Positions 25,928 through 34,720 of a DNA stretch of 64,000 nucleotides are shown piece by piece. Under the pieces are notes generated by a model that saw only the letters and a list, made by a program, of their open reading frames with translations, had not been told where the DNA came from and made no database searches. The stretch's first letter is position 1, and the number at the start of each line of letters is the position of its first letter. The DNA comes from Chryseobacterium sp. Leaf394 (GTDB lineage: Bacteria > Bacteroidota > Bacteroidia > Flavobacteriales > Weeksellaceae): positions 215,835 through 279,834 of the forward strand of contig NZ_LMQH01000012.1 of assembly GCF_001424105.1 (NCBI RefSeq), written 5' to 3'. A program made the position numbers and the translations under genes.

Positions 25928-26749
25928 TTACTTTTTTTCGATTAAGTATATCAAACTTGAAAATTCGTTCGAAAAAAGAGCCTTTATGTTAGAAATCGTT
26001 CCAAAGATCATTGCTTTAAGCCAAAAAAGCGGTGATTTCTTATATTTTTCGCTCAACATCGAGATATAATATGAATCTAAGATCAGTGGTTTAATTTTTC
26101 TCATCTTCCAGTTTGGTTTTTTAGAAATCAAATTTTCCATTCCATTTTTAGAAAAGTGATATATATGTCTGGGCACATCGTACGCTGCCCAGTATTCTTT
26201 ATAATGTTTAGCATCAAAAGATGTAGGGTTGGGAACAGCAATAATCAGCAGACCTTTTTCCTTTAATTTACTGTTAAATATTTCAAGCATTTCATCTTGA
26301 TTTTCTACATGCTCGAAAACATGCCAAAGCGTTATCGCATCCAGACTTTGATCTTCAATCGTATTAAGATGATCTAAAATTTTCGCCTTTGATATCTTTT
26401 GACGTGCAGCATTCCTCGCGTCAGAGTCAGGTTCAAATCCAAAAGTTATAAAGTCATTTTCAATATATCTTACAAATTCACCAGCTCCGCAACCGTAATC
26501 AAGAACTTTTGAGCCTTTCTTAATTCGGTCTAAAAGGATTGTTTTTTTATATTGTAGATTGAATGACTGTAGAAATTTATAAAGTTTCTCCTTTAAACTT
26601 CCAGAATCCTGATGATGCGAAATATAATCTTCACTTTCATAATATTTCGAAATATTGGATGGAATAGGGGAGGTTTTAAAAACTCCCTTAGTATCTGTTT
26701 CTACAATTTCAAATATTTCCTGAGACAGAAAATGATCTTTAATTTTCAT
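25928..26749 (-). CDS. class I SAM-dependent methyltransferase
   Basis: 273 residues. Motif I SKVLDYGCGAGEFVRYIE (about residues 84-101) binds S-adenosylmethionine, and DAITLWHVFEHVEN carries motif II with the DALEHV-like block typical of Methyltransf_23/UbiE-like enzymes acting on sugars or lipids. A short N-terminal zone resembles the zinc-free variant found near surface-polysaccharide genes. The C-terminal stretch (WLKAMIFGTISNIKALF) is hydrophobic and may touch the membrane. The substrate is not readable from sequence. It lies next to mnmG but is not RsmG, the usual gidB partner. Confidence 0.85.
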   Translation of the reverse strand: MKIKDHFLSQEIFEIVETDTKGVFKTSPIPSNISKYYESEDYISHHQDSGSLKEKLYKFLQSFNLQYKKTILLDRIKKGSKVLDYGCGAGEFVRYIENDFITFGFEPDSDARNAARQKISKAKILDHLNTIEDQSLDAITLWHVFEHVENQDEMLEIFNSKLKEKGLLIIAVPNPTSFDAKHYKEYWAAYDVPRHIYHFSKNGMENLISKKPNWKMRKIKPLILDSYYISMLSEKYKKSPLFWLKAMIFGTISNIKALFSNEFSSLIYLIEKK

Positions 26750-26825
26750 TTTGATTATTCTATTTTAAAAATAAAGGTATTCAGAAAAGTGTTTTACGCC
26801 TCTAAATACCCTTGTTTATTTTAAA

Positions 26826-26841
26826 TGTTTCACGTGAAACA
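26826..26841. promoter_or_regulatory. parS site (ParB binding)
   Basis: TGTTTCACGTGAAACA, an exact match to the conserved ParB-binding palindrome; with flanking A and T it is an 18-bp perfect palindrome (26825-26842). It lies 9 bp downstream of the mnmG stop. Confidence 0.93.
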
Positions 26842-26849
26842 TATCTGAT

Positions 26850-28712
26850 TTATCTTCCTAAATACACCATCAAAACATTGATATCAGCAGGAGAAACACC
26901 ACTTATTCTTCCGGCTTGCGCTAAAGTTTTAGGACGTACTTTATTCATTTTTTGTTTCGCCTCTGCAGAAAGACTTGATATTTTTATGTAATCAAAATCC
27001 TCGGGAATCTTTACATTTTCCAGCCGATTTAGTTTAGCAACATTTTCTTTTTCCTTTTCGATATAGCCTTTGTACTTGATGTTTACCTCTGCCTGTTCTC
27101 TTACTTCGTCGCTATACTGAGAAGTGAATTCTCTTATGGAATCAATCTCATCCAGTTTTTCCAGTGTAATATTAGGTCTGGTAAGAAATTGAGAAGCCCT
27201 ATATGCCTGATCCACAGGATTACTTTCAATACTTTCTAAAATTGGGTTGATGATTCCAGGTTTTAAAGAAGTTTCTCTCAAATACGCTTCAAGTTCCTGA
27301 CTTTTAGTGATTTTTTCCTCAACTTTTCTCAGTCTGTCCTCTTTTGCAAGGCCTAATTCATATGCTTTTTCTGTCAATCTGATATCTGCATTATCCTGTC
27401 TTAAAAGTAATCTGTATTCTGCTCTTGAAGTAAACATTCTGTAGGGTTCTTCAGTGCCTTTTGTGATTAAGTCATCGATTAAAACACCGATATAAGCTTC
27501 ATCTCTGTTGAGAATGAACTCATCCTTCTCATGAACTTTGTTATGAGCATTTATACCAGCCATTAAGCCTTGTCCGCCTGCTTCTTCGTAACCTGTAGTA
27601 CCATTAATCTGGCCGGCAAAATATAAATTATCAACCAGTTTTGTTTCTAAGGTATGCTTTAACTGAGTAGGAGGGAAGTAGTCATATTCAATAGCATAGC
27701 CCGGTCTGAATACTTTCACATTTTCAAATCCAGGGATATGTTTCATTGCTTTTATCTGAACATCTTCTGGTAAGGAAGAACTGAAACCATTCACATAAAT
27801 TTCAACAGTTCTCCAACCTTCTGGTTCTACGAAAAGCTGGTGTCGTGTACGTTCTGCAAAACGGTTTATTTTATCTTCAATACTTGGGCAGTATCTTGGT
27901 CCTAAACTCTGAATAGTACCATTGAACATAGGACTTCTGTCAAAACCTTCACGCAGAATGTCGTGTACAGTTTCATTGGTATAAACAATATGACAGCTTA
28001 ACTGTTTGGTTAATTTAGGAGAATTTAAATAGCTGAATTTTTGAGGATTTTCATCTCCTTTCTGTTCTTCCATTTTAGAGTAATCAAGACTTCTACCATC
28101 CACTCTCGCAGGAGTACCCGTCTTCATTCTGCCTGCTTCAAAACCTAGAGAAACCAATTGCTCAGTAATTCCGAATGCTCTCGGTTCACCCATTCTTCCT
28201 CCTCCTAACTGCTTGTCTCCAACGTGGATCAAACCGTTCAAAAATGTGCCATTTGTAAGGACAACAGACTTTGATCTGATTTCAATGCCCAAAGAGGTTA
28301 TAACTCCTACAGCTTTGTTATTTTCAATAATAAGACTCTTAACCATATCCTGGAAAAAATCCAGATTTGGAGTATTTTCCAGTGCAAGACGCCATTCTTC
28401 AGCGAAAAGCATTCTGTCATTCTGAGTTCTCGGAGACCACATTGCCGGACCTTTTGAAAGATTCAGCATCTTAAACTGGATTGCAGATTTGTCCGCAATA
28501 ATTCCTGAGTATCCACCCATCGCATCGATTTCTCTTACGATCTGTCCTTTTGCAATTCCTCCCATTGCCGGGTTGCAACTCATCTGTCCGATGGTCTGCA
28601 TATTCATTGTAACCAGCAATGTTTTTGAACCTAAGTTCGCGGCAGCAGCTGCGGCTTCACACCCTGCGTGACCGGCACCTACTACAATTACATCATATAT
28701 TTCTGAAATCAT
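26850..28712 (-). CDS. mnmG: tRNA uridine-5-carboxymethylaminomethyl modification enzyme MnmG (GidA)
   Basis: 620 residues. FAD-dependent enzyme that, with MnmE, installs the cmnm5 group at U34 of certain tRNAs. The N-terminal VIVVGAGHAGCEAAAAAANLG is the FAD-binding Rossmann motif; GGIAKGQIVREIDAMGG and the FAGQINGTTGYEEAGGQGLMAGINA block (about residues 367-390) are diagnostic, and the helical C-terminal domain interacts with MnmE. Length normal. In many bacteria gidA lies next to the replication origin; here it is bracketed by two perfect parS sites, which supports an origin-proximal position. Confidence 0.97.
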   Translation of the reverse strand: MISEIYDVIVVGAGHAGCEAAAAAANLGSKTLLVTMNMQTIGQMSCNPAMGGIAKGQIVREIDAMGGYSGIIADKSAIQFKMLNLSKGPAMWSPRTQNDRMLFAEEWRLALENTPNLDFFQDMVKSLIIENNKAVGVITSLGIEIRSKSVVLTNGTFLNGLIHVGDKQLGGGRMGEPRAFGITEQLVSLGFEAGRMKTGTPARVDGRSLDYSKMEEQKGDENPQKFSYLNSPKLTKQLSCHIVYTNETVHDILREGFDRSPMFNGTIQSLGPRYCPSIEDKINRFAERTRHQLFVEPEGWRTVEIYVNGFSSSLPEDVQIKAMKHIPGFENVKVFRPGYAIEYDYFPPTQLKHTLETKLVDNLYFAGQINGTTGYEEAGGQGLMAGINAHNKVHEKDEFILNRDEAYIGVLIDDLITKGTEEPYRMFTSRAEYRLLLRQDNADIRLTEKAYELGLAKEDRLRKVEEKITKSQELEAYLRETSLKPGIINPILESIESNPVDQAYRASQFLTRPNITLEKLDEIDSIREFTSQYSDEVREQAEVNIKYKGYIEKEKENVAKLNRLENVKIPEDFDYIKISSLSAEAKQKMNKVRPKTLAQAGRISGVSPADINVLMVYLGR

Positions 28713-28759
28713 TTCTTTATTGCTTGTTTTAAGCTTTAAATTTTAATTTTTTCTATAAA

Positions 28760-28775
28760 TGTTTCACGTGAAACA
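28760..28775. promoter_or_regulatory. parS site (ParB binding)
   Basis: Second perfect copy of TGTTTCACGTGAAACA, again within an 18-bp palindrome (28759-28776), 47 bp upstream of the mnmG start. Both copies share the same preceding TAA. Confidence 0.93.
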
Positions 28776-28813
28776 TTATCTTAATAAACAGTCTTAAATA
28801 AGCTGTGAGACGC

Positions 28814-28906
28814 TATTTAGCCCCGATCGCAGCATTTGTCTGAGCTCTTTTTTCTTTGGAAAAAGAAAAAAAGCGAGTGTGTTGACCGGGAATAAGCTCC
28901 TAAATA
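28814..28906. repeat. REP-like palindromic extragenic element
   Basis: About 93 bp bounded by TATTTAG (28814-28820) and CTAAATA (28900-28906) with nested arms GCCCCGATCG ... ACCGGGAATAAGCTCC, and an inner hairpin CTTTTTTCTTT / AAAGAAAAAAAG (28847-28873). The outer arm sequence resembles a dispersed extragenic repeat that I recall from Chryseobacterium and Flavobacterium genomes. Only one copy is in this window. Confidence 0.6.
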
Positions 28907-28910
28907 ATAC

Positions 28911-29315
28911 TTAAAATTTTGCTAAATAAAAATCTTCTTTGCTTCGCATTAATAGTTCCTCTTCTTCCGACTTATCTTTATATCCCGAAAGATGCAGAAC
29001 ACCGTGAGCCAAAACTCTGCGCAGTTCTTCTTCAAAATTTTTGGATAGAGTAGAAGCGTTGTCTGAAATGCGCTGCAAAGATACGAAAATCTCACCGCTT
29101 ATGGTTTTGCCTTTTACATAGTCGAATGTAATGATATCTGTGTAGTAATCGTGCTGTAAATAATCCTGATTTACTTTCAGCAAATATTCGTCGTCACAGA
29201 AGATGTAGTTAATTTCTCCAAGCTTTTTTCCTTCAGAAAGAATGATATCTTCCAGCCAGCTTATATATTTTGTATTAACAGTTTCAGGTAAGTTTTCGTA
29301 AAAGAATTGTATCAT
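28911..29315 (-). CDS. ybeY: endoribonuclease YbeY
   Basis: 134 residues. Single-strand RNase needed for 16S rRNA 3'-end maturation and ribosome quality control. The signature ...AHGVLHLSGYKDKSEEEELLMRSKED... is present (about residues 107-130), but the third metal ligand, a His in the usual HGxxHLxGYDH, is Asp here (GYKDK). This variant may be usual in Bacteroidota, and Asp could still bind metal. Last gene of a murF-alr / patatin / ybeY operon, 5 bp after the patatin gene. Confidence 0.9.
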   Translation of the reverse strand: MIQFFYENLPETVNTKYISWLEDIILSEGKKLGEINYIFCDDEYLLKVNQDYLQHDYYTDIITFDYVKGKTISGEIFVSLQRISDNASTLSKNFEEELRRVLAHGVLHLSGYKDKSEEEELLMRSKEDFYLAKF

Positions 29316-29320
29316 GATTT

Positions 29321-31477
29321 TTAAAACCAGTGTCCCAGAATGACACTGAATATGCCTTTTTGATTATTTTTAAGTGAATGACCGAAATTAAATCTTATCT
29401 GGCCAAAAGGAGATTTGTAGCCAATACTTGCACCAACTGAACTGTAGTTTACTTTTACTGCATCTTCAAACGTGATATCGTCTGAAAGGTTGGCAAAAGA
29501 AAAGTTTCCGCTTAGGAAAAAGTTTTTCTTAAAGTTATACTGAACATCATTTGAAATTAAAGCGACATTGTTACTGTTCAACTGTGCGAAATAGAAACCA
29601 TTGAAAGTTTTAAAATTAACCACATTCTGTTCGAAGATTCCTCCCAATCTGTACTGATAAAAATTTGGAAGATTGTCGCCAATGGTAATTCCGCCGTATA
29701 AATTCAGGTGATAGCTGAACTGTCTGGAGAGTGGAATATTGATCCTGATGTCAGCTTTCACCTGAACAACTCTTTTGTCCACTTCAGATTTAAGCAGATC
29801 AATAACTTTACCTTCTGCGTTTAAATAAAATCCTTTGGTGGGAAAATCGCGGTCATTCTGCGTATCGCTTTTCAGAAATACATACGGATTGAGAAAGCGG
29901 TTATATCTTTTATTTAAACCGTTCATTTCCGCTTCGAAATAATCGTGACTGATGCCAGCTCCAATTGCAAATTTATCTTTCCACACCGATTGGATATACG
30001 CTTCATTTCTGAGCCACTCCCATTTGTCAATATTAATGTTGTCATTTCCTTTGATATCGAAACTCATCCCGGAAGAGTAGATACCAAATCCTGGAATATA
30101 TCCGTTATCAATAAAATAATTTAAATAGTATCTGGGTCTGTCTCCGACAATCACATCCAATGAAAGATTTGAATTTTTAAATAAGAGTCTTTTAGCGGAA
30201 TAATTAAGTAAAAGTCCGGTTTTAAAAATTTCATCATAGTGAAGTCCAAACTTTAAGAAATGTCTTGATTCATCTTCGGTGACATATAATTTAAGATAAT
30301 TAATATTGTTTTCAGTAACGATATCATAGTTGATGAATCGGTAATTGTTCGTCGCAACCAATTTATCCAAACCACGGTTAATACTTCCATAGGTCTGCAT
30401 CGATGGGAGACGGAGCCCCATTTTCCCAAGAACATAGTTTTTACCGTAAATTCTCCCTCCATCAATTGAAATGCTGTCTATCTTATAAACATTAGAATAG
30501 ATTGGATTTACGGCCTGTCTAAGGCGGTCAAATTCTCGTTTTGGCAGCTGATCCAATATTGCAGCGTATTTTTGCCCTTCCACATAGCCGCTGTCAAGAA
30601 TTTTCTTCTTGTCGTCGTAGCTTGTAGCTGTCATTCCGGTTAGATTCGGTTTGATGTTGATGTCTGTATGTTTGTACTGTCTTCTGGTATCTTTTTGAAT
30701 CCCAAAATCAATCACCTGATTTAAAATTGAAATAATATTATTTAAATCCTCTCTTTTTGAAAGATCCTGGTTCAGATCTACGCCGATGACAATATCAATT
30801 CCTTTATCTTTTAATGGTTTTGAAGGGTAATTAACCGTCATCGCTCCATCAATATAAATACTGTCTCCGATTTTTACAGGATCCATTAAAGTAGGAAATG
30901 CTGAACTCGCCATGATCGACTGTACAAGATCTCCCTTTTCAAAAATCTCCATATTTCCGCTTTCAAGATTGGTGGCAACGCAGAGGAAGGGAATAGGAAG
31001 CTTGGAAAAATCATTGACGTTGGAAACGTTCTTAAATAACTCTTTTAGAAGGTAAACATTTTTCTGTCCGGAGCTGATGGAAGAGGGAAGGGTAATTTTC
31101 CCGTCCTGTAAAGGAATTGAAAATAAATATTTGTCAACAGATTTATTAAAAAAAGTACTTTCTTTTCTGGATTTAGGATCTCTGATTAAAGAATAAAAAT
31201 CCGTATCCATCACGATTTTTTCAATTTCCTTTCCGGAATATCCTGACGCGTACAAACCACCCACAATGGCACCCATGCTGGTTCCTGCGATGTAATCAAC
31301 TTTTACTCCCAAAGAATCCAGTACCTTAAGAACGCCGACATGAGAAAATCCTTTCGCTCCGCCACCTGCAAGAGAAAGTCCTATCTTTGGATTTTTAGGA
31401 ATCTTCAAATTTTCTTTTACTTGAGATTGAATCAGAAGCAGCTGAAGTGCGAATAAAAGAATCAGGAGTTTTCTCAT
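29321..31477 (-). CDS. patatin-like phospholipase with outer-membrane barrel
   Basis: 718 residues. A signal peptide (about 1-18) is followed by a patatin domain: oxyanion loop GGGAKGFSHVGVL (about residues 36-48), nucleophile GTSMG (about 65-69) and the catalytic dyad Asp in DGAMTVNYP. Then comes a POTRA-like segment and a C-terminal 16-strand-type barrel of the surface-antigen/BamA superfamily ending in an aromatic residue (GHWF). The layout equals PlpD-type type Vd autotransporters, which place a lipase at the surface, though flavobacterial copies may stay periplasmic. It starts 2 bp after the murF-alr stop, so it belongs to that operon. Confidence 0.93.
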   Translation of the reverse strand: MRKLLILLFALQLLLIQSQVKENLKIPKNPKIGLSLAGGGAKGFSHVGVLKVLDSLGVKVDYIAGTSMGAIVGGLYASGYSGKEIEKIVMDTDFYSLIRDPKSRKESTFFNKSVDKYLFSIPLQDGKITLPSSISSGQKNVYLLKELFKNVSNVNDFSKLPIPFLCVATNLESGNMEIFEKGDLVQSIMASSAFPTLMDPVKIGDSIYIDGAMTVNYPSKPLKDKGIDIVIGVDLNQDLSKREDLNNIISILNQVIDFGIQKDTRRQYKHTDINIKPNLTGMTATSYDDKKKILDSGYVEGQKYAAILDQLPKREFDRLRQAVNPIYSNVYKIDSISIDGGRIYGKNYVLGKMGLRLPSMQTYGSINRGLDKLVATNNYRFINYDIVTENNINYLKLYVTEDESRHFLKFGLHYDEIFKTGLLLNYSAKRLLFKNSNLSLDVIVGDRPRYYLNYFIDNGYIPGFGIYSSGMSFDIKGNDNINIDKWEWLRNEAYIQSVWKDKFAIGAGISHDYFEAEMNGLNKRYNRFLNPYVFLKSDTQNDRDFPTKGFYLNAEGKVIDLLKSEVDKRVVQVKADIRINIPLSRQFSYHLNLYGGITIGDNLPNFYQYRLGGIFEQNVVNFKTFNGFYFAQLNSNNVALISNDVQYNFKKNFFLSGNFSFANLSDDITFEDAVKVNYSSVGASIGYKSPFGQIRFNFGHSLKNNQKGIFSVILGHWF

Positions 31478-31479
31478 AG

Positions 31480-33927
31480 TTAATCTTTTACATAAATCCG
31501 TTTTACGCGGGGTGAAATGGACGTTAATACTTCGTAAGTGATGGTTTTGCAGTATTCTGCGAATTCTTTCAGGCTTGGTTTTGCATTAAAAACCGTGACA
31601 GTATCGCCTTCTTTCACATTTGGAATATGATCTACATTAATCATCATCATGTCCATGCAAATACTGCCGACAATCGGAGCTAAAGTTTTATTAATACCTA
31701 CGTTTCCAATCTCATTTCCAATTAATCTTGGAATTCCGTCTGCATATCCCACAGGAATTGTGGCTATTTTTAAAGGTTTATCAGCTTTAAATCTTCTGCT
31801 GTAACCCACTGATTCTCCGTTTTCTACCAATGAAATTTGGGAAATAACCGTTTTAAAACTGACAACAGACTGTAACTGTTTCTGTATATCACTGTTTGGT
31901 GATTCTCCAAGCATTCCGATGCCGATTCTTACCATGTCATATTGATGACCGGTATAATTGGTTATTCCCGATGAATTTAAAATATGCCGCATAGGTGCGT
32001 AGCCTAGTTTTTCTATCAAATAACCTGAGTTTTTTTCAAATGTATCTAACTGATTCAACGTAAAATCTTTCTCAGTTGGTATATCTGAAGACGAAAGATG
32101 GCTGAAAATACTTTGAACCCTGACATTTATTTTACTCAAAATTTGAATCAGTTCATCCAGTTCGTGCTCTTTAAAACCAAGTCTGTGCATTCCGGTTTCC
32201 AGTTTGATGTGGATGGGATACTCTTTGTCATAACCTGATTTCTGAACCGCTTCATAGAAAAGTTCCAAAACACGAAAGCTGTAAATTTCCGGCTCAAGAT
32301 TGTACTGTATAACGGTTTCGTAGCTGTGCTGCTCGGGATTCATCACAACGATTGGCACAGTGATTCCTTTTTTTCGCAACTCAACACCTTCATCTACGAA
32401 AGCTACACCAAGATAATCAATGTGATGGTGCTGCAGAAATTCTGAAATTTCGTAACTTCCTAAACCATAAGCGTTTGCTTTTACCATAGCCATCATTTTT
32501 GTGGCAGGTTTTAAAAGTGATTTATGGTAATTGATATTGTGCAGCAGTGCATTTAAGTTGATTTCAAGAACTGTGTCGTGTTTGCGAAGTTCGAGAAGAT
32601 CTTTTACTTTTTCAATCTCAAATTTTCTTGCTCCTTTAAGCAGAATAATCTGATTCTCAATTTCCGTAAGATGTTTACTGTCAATTAATTCCTGAGTATT
32701 AATAAAAGTAAAGGTTTTAGATTTAAATAAATCACTAAAATTTGATATTTCACTCCCGATCAGAAAAACTGAATCAAAATTTTGCTCGTTCACCAATTCT
32801 GAAACTTCTTCATACAGCTCTTTTGAATTTGAATTGACACCAACAATATCAGTAAGAACCAAAGATTTCCTGGATTTTTTATATTCATTAAGAAACTGAA
32901 GGGCAGTTTTTAAAGAATCCAAATCGAGATTAAAAGAATCATTGATGACGATATTGTTCTTCTGTCCTTCAATAGCTTCCAGACGCATTTCAACGGCTTT
33001 CAGAGCGTTGATTTTTTCGATGATTTTTTGATTTTCTACTCCTAATTCTTTTAGGACTGTTATCAGTGCCAGAGCATTAGTTAATGTTGCTTCGTCCCGC
33101 TGATGAACGGGGAATGAGATTTCTTCACCGAAGTATTTCACTACCACATTTTCATCCCTGGAAATATTGCTTTTAAAATTAACCTGATTTTCTACTTTAA
33201 AGCCGTAAGAAATTAATTTTTTACCTGAATATAAATCATTTATCTTTTTGTTAACCAATTCATTGTCTCCATTGTAAATAATTACTTCTGAATTTTTGAA
33301 AAGCTTAATTTTTTCGTTAATTAATTCTTCTTCAGACTCGAAATTGGCAAGATGAGCCGTTCCGATATGCGTGAGTAAACCAATTTGTGGCTGGAAAATA
33401 TCTTCCAGTTTTTCCATTTCATTGGGTTTGGAAATTCCGACTTCGAAAATTCCGAGCTCGTGAGAATTATTGATCTGAAGCAGAGAAAGTGGTAATCCGA
33501 TTTGAGAATTAAAACTTTTTGGACTCTTTACAGTCGGGAATTCATTCCAGAGACATTGATAAAGCCATTCTTTTAAAATAGTTTTACCATTACTTCCCGT
33601 AATTCCAATTGATTTAAGATGAGAATTTTCAAAATGATATTTTGCCAATTTCTGCAGAAATTCTACTGAATTTTCCACTAAAATCCAGTTAATATTTTCA
33701 AACTGAGGATATTGATGTTCGGAAATGATCACATTAATCCCTCTGTCGACAACAGATTCTATAAATTTTTCACCGGAATTTTTACCCGTGTTGATGGCTA
33801 TAAACGCAGTATTTTTTGTTGAATAAATGATCCTGCTGTCAAAAGCGATGTTTTTGATCATTACATTTTTATCGCCAATTACTTTTGCATTGGTTATTTC
33901 TGCGATTTGTCCTGCGGTATAATTCAT
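31480..33927 (-). CDS. murF-alr: bifunctional MurF / alanine racemase
   Basis: 815 residues: an N-terminal UDP-MurNAc-tripeptide:D-Ala-D-Ala ligase (about 1-445, P-loop GITGSNGKT at about 108-116) fused to an alanine racemase (about 450-815). The racemase shows the PLP Lys in MMAMVKANAYGLG, the VGYADGIPR block and a conserved Tyr in VGYSRRF. Both supply the D-Ala end of the peptidoglycan pentapeptide. This fusion is known in Bacteroidota, so it is not a novelty. First gene of an operon with the patatin and ybeY genes. Confidence 0.95.
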   Translation of the reverse strand: MNYTAGQIAEITNAKVIGDKNVMIKNIAFDSRIIYSTKNTAFIAINTGKNSGEKFIESVVDRGINVIISEHQYPQFENINWILVENSVEFLQKLAKYHFENSHLKSIGITGSNGKTILKEWLYQCLWNEFPTVKSPKSFNSQIGLPLSLLQINNSHELGIFEVGISKPNEMEKLEDIFQPQIGLLTHIGTAHLANFESEEELINEKIKLFKNSEVIIYNGDNELVNKKINDLYSGKKLISYGFKVENQVNFKSNISRDENVVVKYFGEEISFPVHQRDEATLTNALALITVLKELGVENQKIIEKINALKAVEMRLEAIEGQKNNIVINDSFNLDLDSLKTALQFLNEYKKSRKSLVLTDIVGVNSNSKELYEEVSELVNEQNFDSVFLIGSEISNFSDLFKSKTFTFINTQELIDSKHLTEIENQIILLKGARKFEIEKVKDLLELRKHDTVLEINLNALLHNINYHKSLLKPATKMMAMVKANAYGLGSYEISEFLQHHHIDYLGVAFVDEGVELRKKGITVPIVVMNPEQHSYETVIQYNLEPEIYSFRVLELFYEAVQKSGYDKEYPIHIKLETGMHRLGFKEHELDELIQILSKINVRVQSIFSHLSSSDIPTEKDFTLNQLDTFEKNSGYLIEKLGYAPMRHILNSSGITNYTGHQYDMVRIGIGMLGESPNSDIQKQLQSVVSFKTVISQISLVENGESVGYSRRFKADKPLKIATIPVGYADGIPRLIGNEIGNVGINKTLAPIVGSICMDMMMINVDHIPNVKEGDTVTVFNAKPSLKEFAEYCKTITYEVLTSISPRVKRIYVKD

Positions 33928-34066
33928 TGGTGCCTTTCTGCTTATCTGCTGTCTTTAATATTTGTTATTTTGATTATCGCCAATGCGAAAAGTTTGAAAT
34001 AGTAATTAAAAATTTCAAAATCAGATTTTAATTATAGTATTAGCCTAATTTTTATATCAAACTAAA

Positions 34067-34660
34067 TTAAACATTATTTATCTTCTCAAGAACCTCTTCT
34101 ACAAAAACTCTTCTGCTCACGGCATCATAAGATTCTGTTTCTCCGAGCTCCACCAGATTTTTACCTTCTGATGTTCTCATCGAATAATTGGCAAGATTCC
34201 CTGTTCTACGGCAGATTGCATGTACTTTTGTGACATATTCTGCAGTCGCCATCAAGTTGGGCATCGGTCCGAAAGGTCTTCCCAGAAAATCCATATCCAA
34301 ACCAGCGATCACAACACGTATTCCACTGTTTGCGAGCTGATTGGCAACTTCCACAATGCTTTCATCAAAAAACTGAGCTTCATCAATTCCCACTACATCG
34401 CAATTTGATCCGAGAAGAATAATTTCATCAGGATTCTGTACTGCTGTGCTGCGGATTTTATTTTTGTTGTGCGAAACGACATCTTCATCAGAATACCGGG
34501 TATCGGTTTTAGGTTTAAAAATTTCCACATTCTGTCCCGCCATTTCTGCTCTTCTCAGCCTTCGGATCAACTCTTCGGTTTTTCCGGAAAACATTGAGCC
34601 ACAAATAACTTCCATCCAACCGCTCTGTTTGGAATGATTAATTGTATTTTCTAAAAACAT
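34067..34660 (-). CDS. tdk: thymidine kinase
   Basis: 197 residues. Type II thymidine kinase of the salvage pathway. P-loop GSMFSGKTEELIRRLRR (about residues 21-37), DEAQFF with the Walker B Asp, and the lasso substrate loop near ICRRTGNLANYSMR. The zinc site typical of the family (two CxxC pairs) is incomplete: only one Cys (in AICRRTG) is present where CxxC is expected. A TAnnTTTG box (minus strand, 34690-34697) is the likely promoter. Divergent from the repeat-protein gene. Confidence 0.92.
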   Translation of the reverse strand: MFLENTINHSKQSGWMEVICGSMFSGKTEELIRRLRRAEMAGQNVEIFKPKTDTRYSDEDVVSHNKNKIRSTAVQNPDEIILLGSNCDVVGIDEAQFFDESIVEVANQLANSGIRVVIAGLDMDFLGRPFGPMPNLMATAEYVTKVHAICRRTGNLANYSMRTSEGKNLVELGETESYDAVSRRVFVEEVLEKINNV

Positions 34661-34689
34661 TTGTTAAATTAGCCGTAATATTTTAACAT

Positions 34690-34697
34690 CAAAAGTA
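34690..34697 (-). promoter_or_regulatory. candidate -7 element of tdk
   Basis: Minus-strand TACTTTTG about 30 bp upstream of the tdk ATG; exact TAnnTTTG match, no ideal TTG partner. Confidence 0.35.
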
Positions 34698-34720
34698 AGC
34701 AATTTTAATAAGAATCTACG

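Noticed and set aside
28713..28910. Possible tRNA or structured RNA in the mnmG upstream gap
   Set aside because: No cloverleaf or CCA-type end; the structure is better explained by parS plus a REP-like palindrome.
31480..33927. MurF-alanine racemase fusion as a novel enzyme
   Set aside because: This fusion is already known in Bacteroidota, so it is listed only as a normal feature.
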